NCBI RefSeq assembly: GCF_003945765.1
Contig: NZ_CP027712.1
Location: 3,596,001 to 3,660,000 of the forward strand
Direction: 5' to 3'
DNA from: Pseudomonas chlororaphis subsp. chlororaphis
GTDB lineage: Bacteria > Pseudomonadota > Gammaproteobacteria > Pseudomonadales > Pseudomonadaceae
DNA: 64,000 nt
Shown here: piece after piece, positions 37,409 through 49,306 of the stretch
Numbering within the stretch: the stretch's first letter is position 1
Layout of the letters: every line of letters starts with the position of its first letter
Notes under the pieces: model-generated
Seen by the model: the letters and a program-made list of their open reading frames with translations, nothing else
Database searches by the model: none
What the model was told of the DNA's origin: nothing
Translations under genes and position numbers: made by a program

Positions 37409-39556
37409 TTACACGCCCATCAACGGGTCGCTGATGCTGTGCGCACCGGTTTCCAGGCGCCCGGCCAGGCGCCGCAGCCAGCCGCCCTCGCCGCGCAGGG
37501 TCAGGTCGTACCAGCCGCCACTGGCCTGGCAGGCGAACATCTGGTGGACCTCGCTGCGCCCGGGCACGTCGAAACGCCATGGCCCCTGATGGGTGTAGGG
37601 GCAACGCTCGATGGTGATCGATACCGGCTCCTTGCCCGGGTTGCTCAGGGTCAGCTGCAGGTTGTTGCCGCGGCTGAACATCGATACCTCGGGCTGGCGC
37701 TCCAGCAGGTTGCCGTGGAAGCTGCGGTGGAAGCCGTTAGGCCCCAGCAGCCACAGCTTGTAGCGGCCCGCGGTCTGCCAGCTGTCCTTGAGCTGCTTGC
37801 CCGCCTCCACCGTATAGCGACGGGGAATGTCCAGCAGGTGCAGGCGATCGTAGACATGGAACACCGCGCCCTGCTCGCCGCTGTTCTGCAGGCTCAGGGT
37901 CAGGCTCAACGCCTTGCGCTTGGCCTTGGCCTCGACATTCAGCCGATACGGCAAGGCTCGCGATGGCCGGGCCACGCGCTGCTGCTGCTGCGGCAGTTGC
38001 TGGCGGCTGGGGTCCGGCAGCGGCACCTGGGCCAGTTGTTCCTGGCGCTGGCGCAACAGGTCCGCGGCCTGGCGGGTGGTGGTGTGCAGCGGCGGGAGGA
38101 TTTCGCTGTTGGGATTGACGAAGTTGAAGGCCGAAGTCAGGTCGCCGCACACGGCACGGCGCCAGGCGCTGATGTTCGGCTCGCGCACGCCGAAGCGCTT
38201 CTCGAGAAATTGCAGGACCGAGGTGTGGTCGAACGCCTGGGAGTTGACCCAGCCGCCGCGGCTCCAGGGCGACAGCACCAGCATCGGCACCCGCGGGCCA
38301 GGGCCGTAGATACCGCCGTCCGGACGCGGTTGCTGGGTGGTCCCCGGTGGCGCCGGGTGGGTGAACACCTCACTGTCGAAATCCACCGTGGACTTGCCGG
38401 CGAAGCTGCCATCCAGGCGCCGCGAAGGTGCCGAGGGCGACGGCAGATGGTCGAAGAAACCGTCGTTCTCGTCGTAGTTGACCAGCAGCACGGTCTTGCT
38501 CCAGACCTCGGGGTTGTCGGTCAGCGCCTTGAGGATTTCCTGGGTGAACCAGCCACCCTGTACCGGGCTCGACGGCCCCGGGTGCTCGGAATAGGTGGCC
38601 GGGGCGACGATCCAGCTGACCTTGGGCAGCTTGCCCTGCTGCACATCGTTGCGGAACCCGGCGATCATGCCCTCCAGGTCGCTACCGCTGCGCGCCGGCA
38701 AGGTGTTGCCGTTGCCCTTGTACAGCGGCACCCGGGCATTCAGCGCATCGCTGTACGGCACGAAGGCAGTGAAGTCTTCCGGCGGCTGCGCCGGGTTGCC
38801 GGCCGCCACGCTGGCGCGGCGGTACTGGCGGAAACCGGCCAACGGGTTGTCGCCGAAGTTGTCCGGCAGGTACTGGTAGATCTTCCAGCTGACGCCCCGC
38901 TCTTCCAGGCGCTCGGGGTAGGTTTTCCAGGTGTAGCCGACGTCCACTGCGCCCGGGCCGTCCCATTCGTTGACCACCGCCGCCACGTTGGCGCCGGTCG
39001 GGCCGTTGGTGCCGGTCCAGTGGAACAGGCGGTTGGGGTTGGTCCCGGCGTGCACCGAGCAGTGGTAGGCATCGCACAGGGTGAAGGTGTTGGCCAGGGC
39101 GAACTGGAACGGCAGCTCCTGCTCGCGGTAGTAGCCCATGGACGTGTTGGTCTTGAAGGTCGGCCAGGCGCTCATGCGCCCGCTGCCCCAGGCCGCGTGC
39201 TCGTCGATCCACGAATGCGGCGTGCCGTTGACCCGCTGCGCGTTGCCCCGCGAGCTGTCCAGGTGATACGGCAACACCACTCGCCCGATGCCCTGCTGCT
39301 CCCACACCGAACGCTTGCCGGGCAGCGGGATGGTGAAGCGGTCGCTGAAACCGCGGACCCCGGGCAAGGTGCCGAAGTAATGGTCGAAGGAGCGGTTTTC
39401 CTGCATCAGGATCACCACGTGCTCGACGTCGCGGATAGTGCCGGTGCGGTTGTTGGCGGGGATCGCCAGGGCCTGGCGGATGGAGTCTGGCAGTAAGGTA
39501 AAGGCCGAGCCGATGGCGGCGGCCTGCATGAGCTTCCTGCGAGTGAGAGTAGGCAT
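37409..39556 (-). CDS. Phosphocholine-specific phospholipase C (PlcN/PlcH family), Tat-exported
   Basis: The 715-residue protein starts with a Tat signal (TRRKLMQAAAIGSAF), followed by a phosphoesterase domain with VVILMQENRSFDHYFGTL (metal/phosphate site) and YDENDGFFDH. Two C-terminal DUF756-type beta domains follow (about 505-700). It cleaves phosphatidylcholine or sphingomyelin outside the cytoplasm, releasing phosphocholine as a phosphate and choline source. A PhoB-type box upstream suggests induction by phosphate starvation. I cannot tell the haemolytic from the non-haemolytic type by eye. Confidence 0.92.
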   Translation of the reverse strand: MPTLTRRKLMQAAAIGSAFTLLPDSIRQALAIPANNRTGTIRDVEHVVILMQENRSFDHYFGTLPGVRGFSDRFTIPLPGKRSVWEQQGIGRVVLPYHLDSSRGNAQRVNGTPHSWIDEHAAWGSGRMSAWPTFKTNTSMGYYREQELPFQFALANTFTLCDAYHCSVHAGTNPNRLFHWTGTNGPTGANVAAVVNEWDGPGAVDVGYTWKTYPERLEERGVSWKIYQYLPDNFGDNPLAGFRQYRRASVAAGNPAQPPEDFTAFVPYSDALNARVPLYKGNGNTLPARSGSDLEGMIAGFRNDVQQGKLPKVSWIVAPATYSEHPGPSSPVQGGWFTQEILKALTDNPEVWSKTVLLVNYDENDGFFDHLPSPSAPSRRLDGSFAGKSTVDFDSEVFTHPAPPGTTQQPRPDGGIYGPGPRVPMLVLSPWSRGGWVNSQAFDHTSVLQFLEKRFGVREPNISAWRRAVCGDLTSAFNFVNPNSEILPPLHTTTRQAADLLRQRQEQLAQVPLPDPSRQQLPQQQQRVARPSRALPYRLNVEAKAKRKALSLTLSLQNSGEQGAVFHVYDRLHLLDIPRRYTVEAGKQLKDSWQTAGRYKLWLLGPNGFHRSFHGNLLERQPEVSMFSRGNNLQLTLSNPGKEPVSITIERCPYTHQGPWRFDVPGRSEVHQMFACQASGGWYDLTLRGEGGWLRRLAGRLETGAHSISDPLMGV

Positions 39557-39621
39557 ACGCGGTTGAATTCCTTGAAGTTACAGGGCGGGAAATAGCGACC
39601 CACGCAAAGTAGTGACCTCAA

Positions 39622-39639
39622 GTAACAAGCAAGTTACAC
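39622..39639 (-). promoter_or_regulatory. PhoB box of the phospholipase C promoter
   Basis: The minus strand reads GTGTAACTTGCTTGTTAC: two 7-mers (GTGTAAC, TTGTTAC) separated by 4 bases, the layout of a Pho box. Ten bases further is TACTTT, a possible -10, which is the normal distance. A third half-site CTGTAAC lies at 39577-39583. The box is 66 bases upstream of the plc start. Confidence 0.65.
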
Positions 39640-39846
39640 GGCGGTTGCAGGCTGCGGTCAAGGCATTCATAGATCTTGATACAGCCGCATTAACTCTCTA
39701 AGCCGATGATTTTTAATTACATTTCTAAATAAAGAATATTTCGTGAACTTCATCCCGAGTTGCTCCTTGTATTCGGAAAAATGTGACGGCGTTCTGCTTT
39801 AATCCTATTTGCACAATGCCACTACTTCAGTTTGCAAGGAGCAATC

Positions 39847-42561
39847 ATGGACTCGACCCAGCACTACGAGGGGGAAAGGAAGCGTATCGAGAACCGCCGT
39901 ACTGCATTGGGTCTCAAATACCTTGCCGCGCCGGCCGGCCAGCCTCCCAGGATCTGGGGGCTGGCGCTGTCCGGGGGCGGCATCCGCAGCGCCACCTTTT
40001 GCCTGGGGGTGCTGCAGGCAATGGCCCGGGCCGATGCGCCGGAACAGGCCAACCCACGACCGTCGAAGACACCGCAAGACAACCTCACCACCACCCTGCT
40101 GCCGCGTTTCGACTACCTCTGCACGGTCAGCGGCGGCGGTTATATCGGCAGTTTCTTCTCCAGCCTGTTCATCCCCAATCGCCTGCGCCGGGAGCAGGCC
40201 CAGGAGCGCGCCGAAGCCTCGCACCTGTCGCCCGCCCAGCAAGCGGCCAGGACTGCGGCGGTCAACGCCTATCAGGTCCTGCACTACGAGCCGCCGGGAC
40301 GTATCAGCACCCACACCGACTACGCCAGCGTCAGCGACAAGGACATCGGCAAGGGACCCACGGCCTGGCTCCGGGAGAACGGCCGCTACCTGACCCCGAC
40401 CGGCTCGGGGGACGCGCTCTACGCCCTGGCGATCACCTGGCGCAACTGGCTGTCGCTGCACTTTGTCATCGGCATGCCGATCGTCCTGATCCTGTCGTTG
40501 CTGATGCTGTTGCAAGTGAAGTACCTGCCCAATCTGTTCCTGCTGCCCGGCGCGGTATTCCTCCTCGGCTTGCTGCCCTGCTGCCTGGCCTACTGGCTGG
40601 TGCTGCCGAAAAACAGCCTGAGCAATCCTCCGGCCCTGAGCAACCTGGCGGCCGTGGCTTGCACGGTGATGGCGCTGCTCTTCATCGGCATCTGGGCCCT
40701 GCTGCAACAGCCGGACGACAGGGCCAACGTGCGCCACCTGTTCCTCGGGTTCGCCGCCATCGCGCTGCTGGGCATCGCCTACGCCTGGCTGCTGATCTGG
40801 CGCCTGAAATACCGCACCCGCAAGGCCAACGACGAAGACGGGATCTTTACCGTGCGCAACTACCGGGTCGAGGTCACCCGGGTGCTGTCGCAGATCATCA
40901 TGGCCCTCGGCGCGCTGCTGTTCGCCGCGTTCCTGGTGTCGCTCTCCGAAACAATCTACCTGCACCTGCAGACCCTGACCCAGGGCTCCATCGGCATTCT
41001 TCCACTGCTGATCTGGCTGGTGCGCCGCCTGGCGCTGTTGCGGGACGAGAAGAGCCTGCCAGACTGGCTGCGCCTGCTGCCCCTGGAGGTCATGAGCCTG
41101 GTCGGCGGCCTGCTGTTGCTGGCGGCGGTCTGCCTGGCGTGGATGCTGTTCGTGATATGGGTCACCGCCGATGGCAGCATCCGCCTGCAGGAAGACGGCT
41201 ATGTGCTGCGGCTGGCCCTGCTGGCCGGGGTGGCAGCGGCCCTGACCTGGGTCAGCAGCCGCTTCGTCGGTTTCCTCAATACCTCGTCGTTGCAGTCCTA
41301 CTACAGCGCGCGCCTGGTCCGCGCCTACATGGGCGCCACCAACGGCAAGCGCTTCGACGGCACGCCCGAGCAACGGCGCAAGCACATGAGCGTGGCCGAG
41401 CCACTGAGCAACGACGATATCAGCGTCGAGCACTACTACGGCACGCCGAACGCCGGCCCGCTGCACCTGATCAACGTGACCATGAACCTCACGGTCGACC
41501 CCGCCGAGCAACTGGTGCAGCGCGACCGCAAGGGCAAGCCGCTGTGCCTGGCGCCGGGCAGCGTCAAGGGCGAAGGGACCTTCATCCTCGATGGCAAGGT
41601 CTATCAGCGCGACCTGGAGAATATCCCCGCTTCGGAAATCGCCTACCCGCTGACCATCGGCCAGTGGATCGGCGTTTCCGGCGCGGCCTTCACCACCGGC
41701 CTGGGGCGCGCCACCAGCCTGGGCATGTCGCTTCTGCTGGGCCTGGCCAACGTGCGCCTGGGCAACTGGTGGCCCAGCCGCTTTATCGACGCTAAACCGG
41801 AAAAGCCCAGGCAATCCCTGGGCCTGAAGCTGTCGCGCTGGCTGCCGACCCAGACCTACCTGTTCTACGAACTGACCGCGCACTTCCATGGCCATCGGCG
41901 CGCCTATCAGTACCTCTCGGACGGCGGCCACTTCGAGAACACGGCGGCCTATGAACTGCTGCGCCAGGAGCGCCAGGTCGAGCTGATCGTGATGTGCGAC
42001 TGTGGCTGCGATCCCGACTACCGGTTCGACGATCTGAGCAATCTCATCCGCCTGGCGCGCATCGACCACGGCCTGGAGATCAGGGAAGACGCAGAGATCG
42101 TCGGGGACGATGTACTGGGCAAAGTGTTCGGGCGCATGGAGGACTTCAAGATCGCGCCGTCGCCGGCGGACCCGCATTGCGCGCTGCTGCTCAACGTCTA
42201 CGCCTGCACCGAGCCGGACACCCTGGTCAGTCGCATCCTGGTGCTCAAGCCCCGGCTGATCCCCTCGGTATCGCCGGATGTGCAGAACTACGCGCTGATC
42301 AACACGTCCTTCCCCAACCAGCCCACCGTCGACCAGTTCTTCGACGAGGCGCAGTTCGAAAGCTACCGCCAGCTCGGCTTGAGCATCGGCCAGCAGGTCT
42401 TCGGCAAGGGGGGCAACGGCGATGCCATCGCCCAGGCACTGTGGCGCTACCTGCGCGACCACCCTGTGGGAAGCGCGCACGAGGATGACCAGCCCAAGCC
42501 GCCGCGTCCGAGCCGCAATGGCCAGCGCCGCCCTTCGGCAGACAGGCCTCCCCGCGCATGA
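39847..42561 (+). CDS. Membrane-embedded patatin-like phospholipase
   Basis: The 904-residue protein carries the patatin elements spread over its length: oxyanion-hole GGGIRS (43-48), nucleophile Ser95 in TVSGGGY, and the catalytic Asp692 in SDGGHFEN. About eight hydrophobic segments between residues 205 and 475 are inserted between Ser95 and Asp692. It should be an inner-membrane lipid acyl hydrolase; the substrate is unknown. AAGGAG 6 bases before ATG 39847 fixes the start. The roughly 290 AT-rich bases before it hold the divergent promoters. Its C-terminal tail is Pro/Arg-rich. Confidence 0.82.
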   Translation: MDSTQHYEGERKRIENRRTALGLKYLAAPAGQPPRIWGLALSGGGIRSATFCLGVLQAMARADAPEQANPRPSKTPQDNLTTTLLPRFDYLCTVSGGGYIGSFFSSLFIPNRLRREQAQERAEASHLSPAQQAARTAAVNAYQVLHYEPPGRISTHTDYASVSDKDIGKGPTAWLRENGRYLTPTGSGDALYALAITWRNWLSLHFVIGMPIVLILSLLMLLQVKYLPNLFLLPGAVFLLGLLPCCLAYWLVLPKNSLSNPPALSNLAAVACTVMALLFIGIWALLQQPDDRANVRHLFLGFAAIALLGIAYAWLLIWRLKYRTRKANDEDGIFTVRNYRVEVTRVLSQIIMALGALLFAAFLVSLSETIYLHLQTLTQGSIGILPLLIWLVRRLALLRDEKSLPDWLRLLPLEVMSLVGGLLLLAAVCLAWMLFVIWVTADGSIRLQEDGYVLRLALLAGVAAALTWVSSRFVGFLNTSSLQSYYSARLVRAYMGATNGKRFDGTPEQRRKHMSVAEPLSNDDISVEHYYGTPNAGPLHLINVTMNLTVDPAEQLVQRDRKGKPLCLAPGSVKGEGTFILDGKVYQRDLENIPASEIAYPLTIGQWIGVSGAAFTTGLGRATSLGMSLLLGLANVRLGNWWPSRFIDAKPEKPRQSLGLKLSRWLPTQTYLFYELTAHFHGHRRAYQYLSDGGHFENTAAYELLRQERQVELIVMCDCGCDPDYRFDDLSNLIRLARIDHGLEIREDAEIVGDDVLGKVFGRMEDFKIAPSPADPHCALLLNVYACTEPDTLVSRILVLKPRLIPSVSPDVQNYALINTSFPNQPTVDQFFDEAQFESYRQLGLSIGQQVFGKGGNGDAIAQALWRYLRDHPVGSAHEDDQPKPPRPSRNGQRRPSADRPPRA

Positions 42562-42606
42562 CACTGGAAATGGCGCCGACCCTGCGGGCCCGCGCCCAGG
42601 AACAGC

Positions 42607-43512
42607 TCAACGCTGGCCGCGGCGCAGGGTCTCGCTCGGCAGTTCCTTGAACAGCGCGCGGTAACTGCTGGAAAACCGCCCGAGGTGCCAGAACGACCAG
42701 CGCATGGCCACCTCGGCCACGGTGGTTTCGTCCGGGCCGCGGCGCAGCAGTTCGCGGTGCGCACTGTTCAGCCGGCGCAGGCGCAGCCACTGGGTCGGTG
42801 CCATGCCGGCGAAGGCCTTGAACGCGCCTTGCAACTGGCGCAGGGAAACCCCGGCCACCTGCGCCAACTCCAGCAGGTTGAGGCTGTCTTCCGGGCCGTC
42901 CGCCGCCCATTGGGCCACCCGCTGCATGATCGCCCGCTCCTCGGCGCGCCGGCGCAGGCCGCCACCGTCCAGGCGCACACAGGCGTTGTCGAGGATAAAC
43001 AGGCAGTCCTCCAGCAACTGCTGGGTCAGGGCTTCGCGGCTGGGTGGGTCGAGGGTCTGCGACAGGCGGGTCAGGGTCGTGCTGAGCCAGCGGCTGAACA
43101 AGGCGTTCTGCCCGCAGTTGAGCGGTGCCAGGAACAGGCCATCGAGGCGCTGCGCGTCGAGGCCATGGCCGCGGACGAATTCCGGGCCGAACACCACGGC
43201 GATTTCCTGGTAGTTCTCCGGGGTGATCCAGATGTTGCGGCTCTCGCCGTTGAGCAGGTACAGGGCGTTGTCGCTGCGATCGAAACAGAACGCCAGGGAG
43301 TCCTGCGGCGCGCTGAAATTCTGCTCGACCCGGGTGTTCATGCACTCCTCGTAGATCTGCACCCCTTGCAGGTCCAGATAACGCACCTGCCCGGCGAAAT
43401 GCCCGGGCGACATCTGCTGGTAATGCTGCACCCAACCCGGGGTGGCACGGATCTGATCGGCCACATCGAAGGTGTTGAAGGCCTGGACCTGGAGAGCTGT
43501 CGACGCTGTCAT
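42607..43512 (-). CDS. AraC-family transcriptional regulator
   Basis: The 301-residue protein has a C-terminal double helix-turn-helix (about 210-300, LLELAQVAGVSLRQLQGAFKAFAG and VAEVAMRWSFWHLGRFSSSYRALF) and an N-terminal sensing domain. It is convergent with the patatin gene and divergent from the gamma-glutamylpolyamine synthetase gene, which it probably regulates. The overall form resembles EutR/ArgR-like members; the ligand may be an amine. Confidence 0.82.
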   Translation of the reverse strand: MTASTALQVQAFNTFDVADQIRATPGWVQHYQQMSPGHFAGQVRYLDLQGVQIYEECMNTRVEQNFSAPQDSLAFCFDRSDNALYLLNGESRNIWITPENYQEIAVVFGPEFVRGHGLDAQRLDGLFLAPLNCGQNALFSRWLSTTLTRLSQTLDPPSREALTQQLLEDCLFILDNACVRLDGGGLRRRAEERAIMQRVAQWAADGPEDSLNLLELAQVAGVSLRQLQGAFKAFAGMAPTQWLRLRRLNSAHRELLRRGPDETTVAEVAMRWSFWHLGRFSSSYRALFKELPSETLRRGQR

Positions 43513-43674
43513 GAAGGGACCTTGCGCACTCTTTTGGTGCGCTTTGGTGCTGCTTAAAGTGGATAGATGGAACCGCGAGGCTTGCCCAAGATAGTCGTCA
43601 ACGCGCCACAGGGGAAGCCTTGATAGGCGACTCCAAGTGCTGGCGCGTCACCGACAATCATTGACGAGGTCCTT

Positions 43675-45033
43675 ATGAATGCCCCTTTCGATCAGCTGTC
43701 TACCTGGCTGAAAGAACACAAGATTACCGAAGTGGAGTGTGTGGTCAGCGACCTGACCGGCATCGCCCGCGGCAAGATAGCGCCCACCAACAAGTTCCTG
43801 CATGAGCGAGGCATGCGCCTGCCGGAAAGTGTGCTGTTGCAAACGGTAACCGGGGACTTCGTCGACGACGACATCTACTACGACCTGCTGGACCCGGCGG
43901 ACATCGACATGGTCTGCCGCCCCGACGCCTCGGGCATTTACCTGGTGCCCTGGGCCATCGAGCCGACCGCCATCGTCATCCACGACACCTTCGACAAGTT
44001 CGGCAACCCCATCGAACTGTCGCCGCGCAACGTGCTGAAGAAAGTGTTGCAGCTGTACGCCGACAAGGGCTGGCAGCCGATCGTCGCGCCGGAGATGGAG
44101 TTCTACCTGACCCAGCGCTGCGAAGACCCGGACCTGCCATTGAAGGCGCCGCTGGGCCGTTCCGGCCGGGCCGAAAGCGGACGCCAGTCGTTCTCCATCG
44201 ACGCCGCCAACGAATTCGACCCGCTGTTCGAGGATGTCTACGACTGGTGCGAAGCCCAGGGCCTGGACCTCGATACACTGATCCACGAAGACGGCCCGGC
44301 GCAGATGGAAATCAACTTCCGCCACGGCGACGCCCTCGACCTGGCCGACCAGATCACCGTGTTCAAGCGCACCCTGCGCGAGGCCGCGCTCAAGCACAAC
44401 GTCACCGCCACCTTCATGGCCAAGCCGGTGGCCGACGAACCCGGCAGCGCCATGCACCTGCACCAGAGCGTGGTCGACAGCGCCACCGGCAAGCCGATCT
44501 TCGCCGACGCCGAGGGCCGCATGAGCGAGCTGTTCCGCCATCACATCGGCGGGTTGCAGAAGTACATCCCCCAGGTGCTGCCGATGTTCGCGCCCAACGT
44601 CAATTCGTTCCGCCGCTTCCTGCCGGACACCTCGGCGCCGGTCAACGTCGAATGGGGCGAAGAGAACCGCACCGTCGGCCTGCGCGTGCCGACCTCCGGC
44701 CCGGAAGCCATGCGCGTGGAAAACCGCCTGCCCGGCGCCGACGCCAACCCTTACCTGGCCATCGCCGCCAGCCTGCTGTGCGGCTACCTGGGCATGGTCG
44801 AGGGCATCGAGCCGAGCGCCGCGGTGGAAGGCCGGGCCTATGAGCGGCGCAACCTGCGCCTGCCGATCACCATCGAAGACGCCCTGACCCGCATGGAAGA
44901 GTGCCCGACCATCGAGCGCTACCTGGGCAGCAAGTTCGTGCGCGGCTACGTGGCAGTGAAACGCGCCGAGCACGAGAACTTCAAGCGCGTGATCAGCTCC
45001 TGGGAGCGCGAGTTCCTGTTGCTCAGCGTCTGA
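43675..45033 (+). CDS. Gamma-glutamylpolyamine synthetase (glutamine synthetase family)
   Basis: The 452-residue enzyme belongs to the PuuA/SpuB/PauA branch of the glutamine synthetases. Visible elements are the metal-binding APEMEFYL, ATFMAKPVADEPGSAMHLHQS, and the catalytic NRLPGADANPYLAIAA. It ligates glutamate to putrescine or a related amine with ATP, the first step of the gamma-glutamyl catabolic route. GAGG 6 bases upstream of ATG 43675 supports the start. The following genes (amine-binding protein and gamma-glutamylputrescine oxidase) fit the same route. Confidence 0.9.
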   Translation: MNAPFDQLSTWLKEHKITEVECVVSDLTGIARGKIAPTNKFLHERGMRLPESVLLQTVTGDFVDDDIYYDLLDPADIDMVCRPDASGIYLVPWAIEPTAIVIHDTFDKFGNPIELSPRNVLKKVLQLYADKGWQPIVAPEMEFYLTQRCEDPDLPLKAPLGRSGRAESGRQSFSIDAANEFDPLFEDVYDWCEAQGLDLDTLIHEDGPAQMEINFRHGDALDLADQITVFKRTLREAALKHNVTATFMAKPVADEPGSAMHLHQSVVDSATGKPIFADAEGRMSELFRHHIGGLQKYIPQVLPMFAPNVNSFRRFLPDTSAPVNVEWGEENRTVGLRVPTSGPEAMRVENRLPGADANPYLAIAASLLCGYLGMVEGIEPSAAVEGRAYERRNLRLPITIEDALTRMEECPTIERYLGSKFVRGYVAVKRAEHENFKRVISSWEREFLLLSV

Positions 45034-45069
45034 GGCCTGCGCGATTCGGGCGCTACCGCGCACACCGTT

Positions 45070-47660
<2,591 letters not shown>

Positions 47661-47764
47661 AAGCTCAACGGGTTTACCCGCGGTTTCTCGGCTGAGGCGC
47701 CCGACGCCCTCGCCGGCTGTTCGCCCCGACCATTGCCACCCGGGCTGGCCTGAAGCCTCGACCA

Positions 47765-48097
47765 GTGCGAAGATGCGCGCCGCAAATCGGCTTGCTAAGG
47801 AATGGCATCATCAAAGCGCTCACTGCTCTCGTCCTGCTCGGCACACTCGCCCTCTCGGGCTGCGGCACCCTGATGGCCCGTGCCAGCAATCAATACATTT
47901 CCTACGACTTCTACAAAGGCACCCAGCAAAATATCCAGCTGCTGACCATGCGTGACGCCCGCGGCTACGACGGCTACGCCACTATCTACTGCTGGATGAG
48001 CATCGTCTGCCCGCTGGTGGCGGTGGTAAGCCTGCCGGTGGATGCGGCGGTCGATACCGTGCTGCTGCCCTACGACGCCAAGGGCGTTTATTACTGA
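47765..48097 (+). CDS. Small YceK/YidQ-like lipoprotein
   Basis: The 110-residue product has an export signal with lipobox LALSGCG (acyl Cys33), then a short domain with YDGYATIYCWMSIVCPLVAVVSLPVDAAVDTVLLPYD, typical of the YceK/YidQ group. The start is uncertain: the frame opens with GTG 47765, and the only ATG near a good ribosome site (TAAGGA at 47796) is out of frame. It is probably anchored in the outer membrane. Function unknown. Confidence 0.7.
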   Translation: MRRCAPQIGLLRNGIIKALTALVLLGTLALSGCGTLMARASNQYISYDFYKGTQQNIQLLTMRDARGYDGYATIYCWMSIVCPLVAVVSLPVDAAVDTVLLPYDAKGVYY

Positions 48098-48193
48098 AGC
48101 CGTGGCCGGTCGCTGGCGGCATGGGTGAATGGACTGCCGCTATCGCTGGCCAGCCAGGCGCCTACAGACGCGCCATTGCGACCCCCACGATTC

Positions 48194-48234
48194 TGTAGGA
48201 GCCAGCGGGCGGCGATCCGACTTGCCGGCGATGG
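48194..48234. repeat. Degenerate REP-like unit
   Basis: TGTAGGAGCCAGCGGGCGGC with the following CTTGCCGGCGATGG resembles the TGTAGGAGC...TTGCCGGCGAT REP class but with an imperfect stem. It lies between the convergent lipoprotein and EAL genes. Confidence 0.5.
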
Positions 48235-48288
48235 CGCCATCAAATACGCCGCCGTCATCTCTGACAAGCACCGGCAAACCGCCCCCGC

Positions 48289-49056
48289 TCAGTCCGCCAC
48301 CACTCGCTCGGCCACCACCCCACGCAACCGGCACGGCACGCCCAGGCGGTCGAGCCGTGGCCGGCCGAACAGGTAGCCCTGGCCCCATTCGCCACCGCAG
48401 GCCGTGGCCAGGGCGCGGTCGGCTTCGCTCTCGATGCCTTCGATGATCACGCAGGGCGCCAGGGTCTTGCACAGCTGCACCAGGTGTTTCAGGGTCTGCA
48501 CGCTGTTGGGTTCGCTGCGGGCGCGTTGCAGGTAACCCTGGTCGATCTTGACCATGTCGGGGCAGGTCCGGCGGATGAACTCCAGGGTGCCGAGGCCGGC
48601 GCCGAAGTCGTCCACCGCCACCCGGCAGCCCAGCTCGCGCAGGCACAGGACAAACTCGATGGCCGCCTCGGTGCTCGGCGGCGTGGCGCTTTCGGTGATT
48701 TCGATCACCAGCCGCGCGGCCACTGAAGGGGCGTCGCGCAACTGCGCAAGGGTGGCGGACCAGAACGGATCGACGATCGCGCTCTGCGCCGAGATGTTGC
48801 AGCCCAGGCGCAGGTGCTCGTCGTCCAGCAGGCGCTCGATCACGCCCCCCACCACGCTGCGGTCCAGCTCGCGCATCAGTTGATGGCGTTCGAGCATGGC
48901 GAACGGGTAGACGCCATTGCCGGGCTGCTCGACATGGCGCAGCAAACCTTCCAGATACAGCACCCGGCTGGTGTCGGGCAGCCGCACCACCGGCTGGAAG
49001 GCCAGCGCCAGTCGCCCCTGCGCCAGTTCCCGATAGAAGTCTTTGACGCTTTGCAT
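48289..49056 (-). CDS. EAL-domain protein, probable c-di-GMP phosphodiesterase
   Basis: The 255-residue protein is a lone EAL domain. The metal and catalytic residues are kept: Glu36 (in EGLLR instead of EALLR), Asn87 (CNISA), Glu119 (EITES), Asp149/Asp150 (DDFGAG), Lys170 (KIDQ), Glu206 (EGIES) and Gln226. So hydrolysis of cyclic di-GMP to pGpG is expected. There is no membrane or sensing domain; it is cytosolic. It is divergent from the following AraC gene across 250 bases. Confidence 0.88.
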   Translation of the reverse strand: MQSVKDFYRELAQGRLALAFQPVVRLPDTSRVLYLEGLLRHVEQPGNGVYPFAMLERHQLMRELDRSVVGGVIERLLDDEHLRLGCNISAQSAIVDPFWSATLAQLRDAPSVAARLVIEITESATPPSTEAAIEFVLCLRELGCRVAVDDFGAGLGTLEFIRRTCPDMVKIDQGYLQRARSEPNSVQTLKHLVQLCKTLAPCVIIEGIESEADRALATACGGEWGQGYLFGRPRLDRLGVPCRLRGVVAERVVAD

Positions 49057-49306
49057 GACAGATCCGTAGTCGAAGCGGCGACAGCGCGCCGGGTGGGCTT
49101 GGCCAGGATGCGTCGGCGCGCCCGACGTGATAATGGCTCATTGCTATTTATGATCCCCCCTGCCCGGACGGCTCGAAAGTGTTCCCGGATACCTTTCGTT
49201 TGTCCTTGGAAACACCGCACCGCCCTTTCTCGACTGTGGCCCGAGGTTTATTGCGATCATGCGCCAGCGCCAATGACATCAATTAGCCACCAGTCCAGGA
49301 AGTACT

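Noticed and set aside
39805..42564. Long minus-strand open frame opposite the patatin gene
   Set aside because: Antisense shadow; Gln/Arg/His-rich product without recognisable domains.
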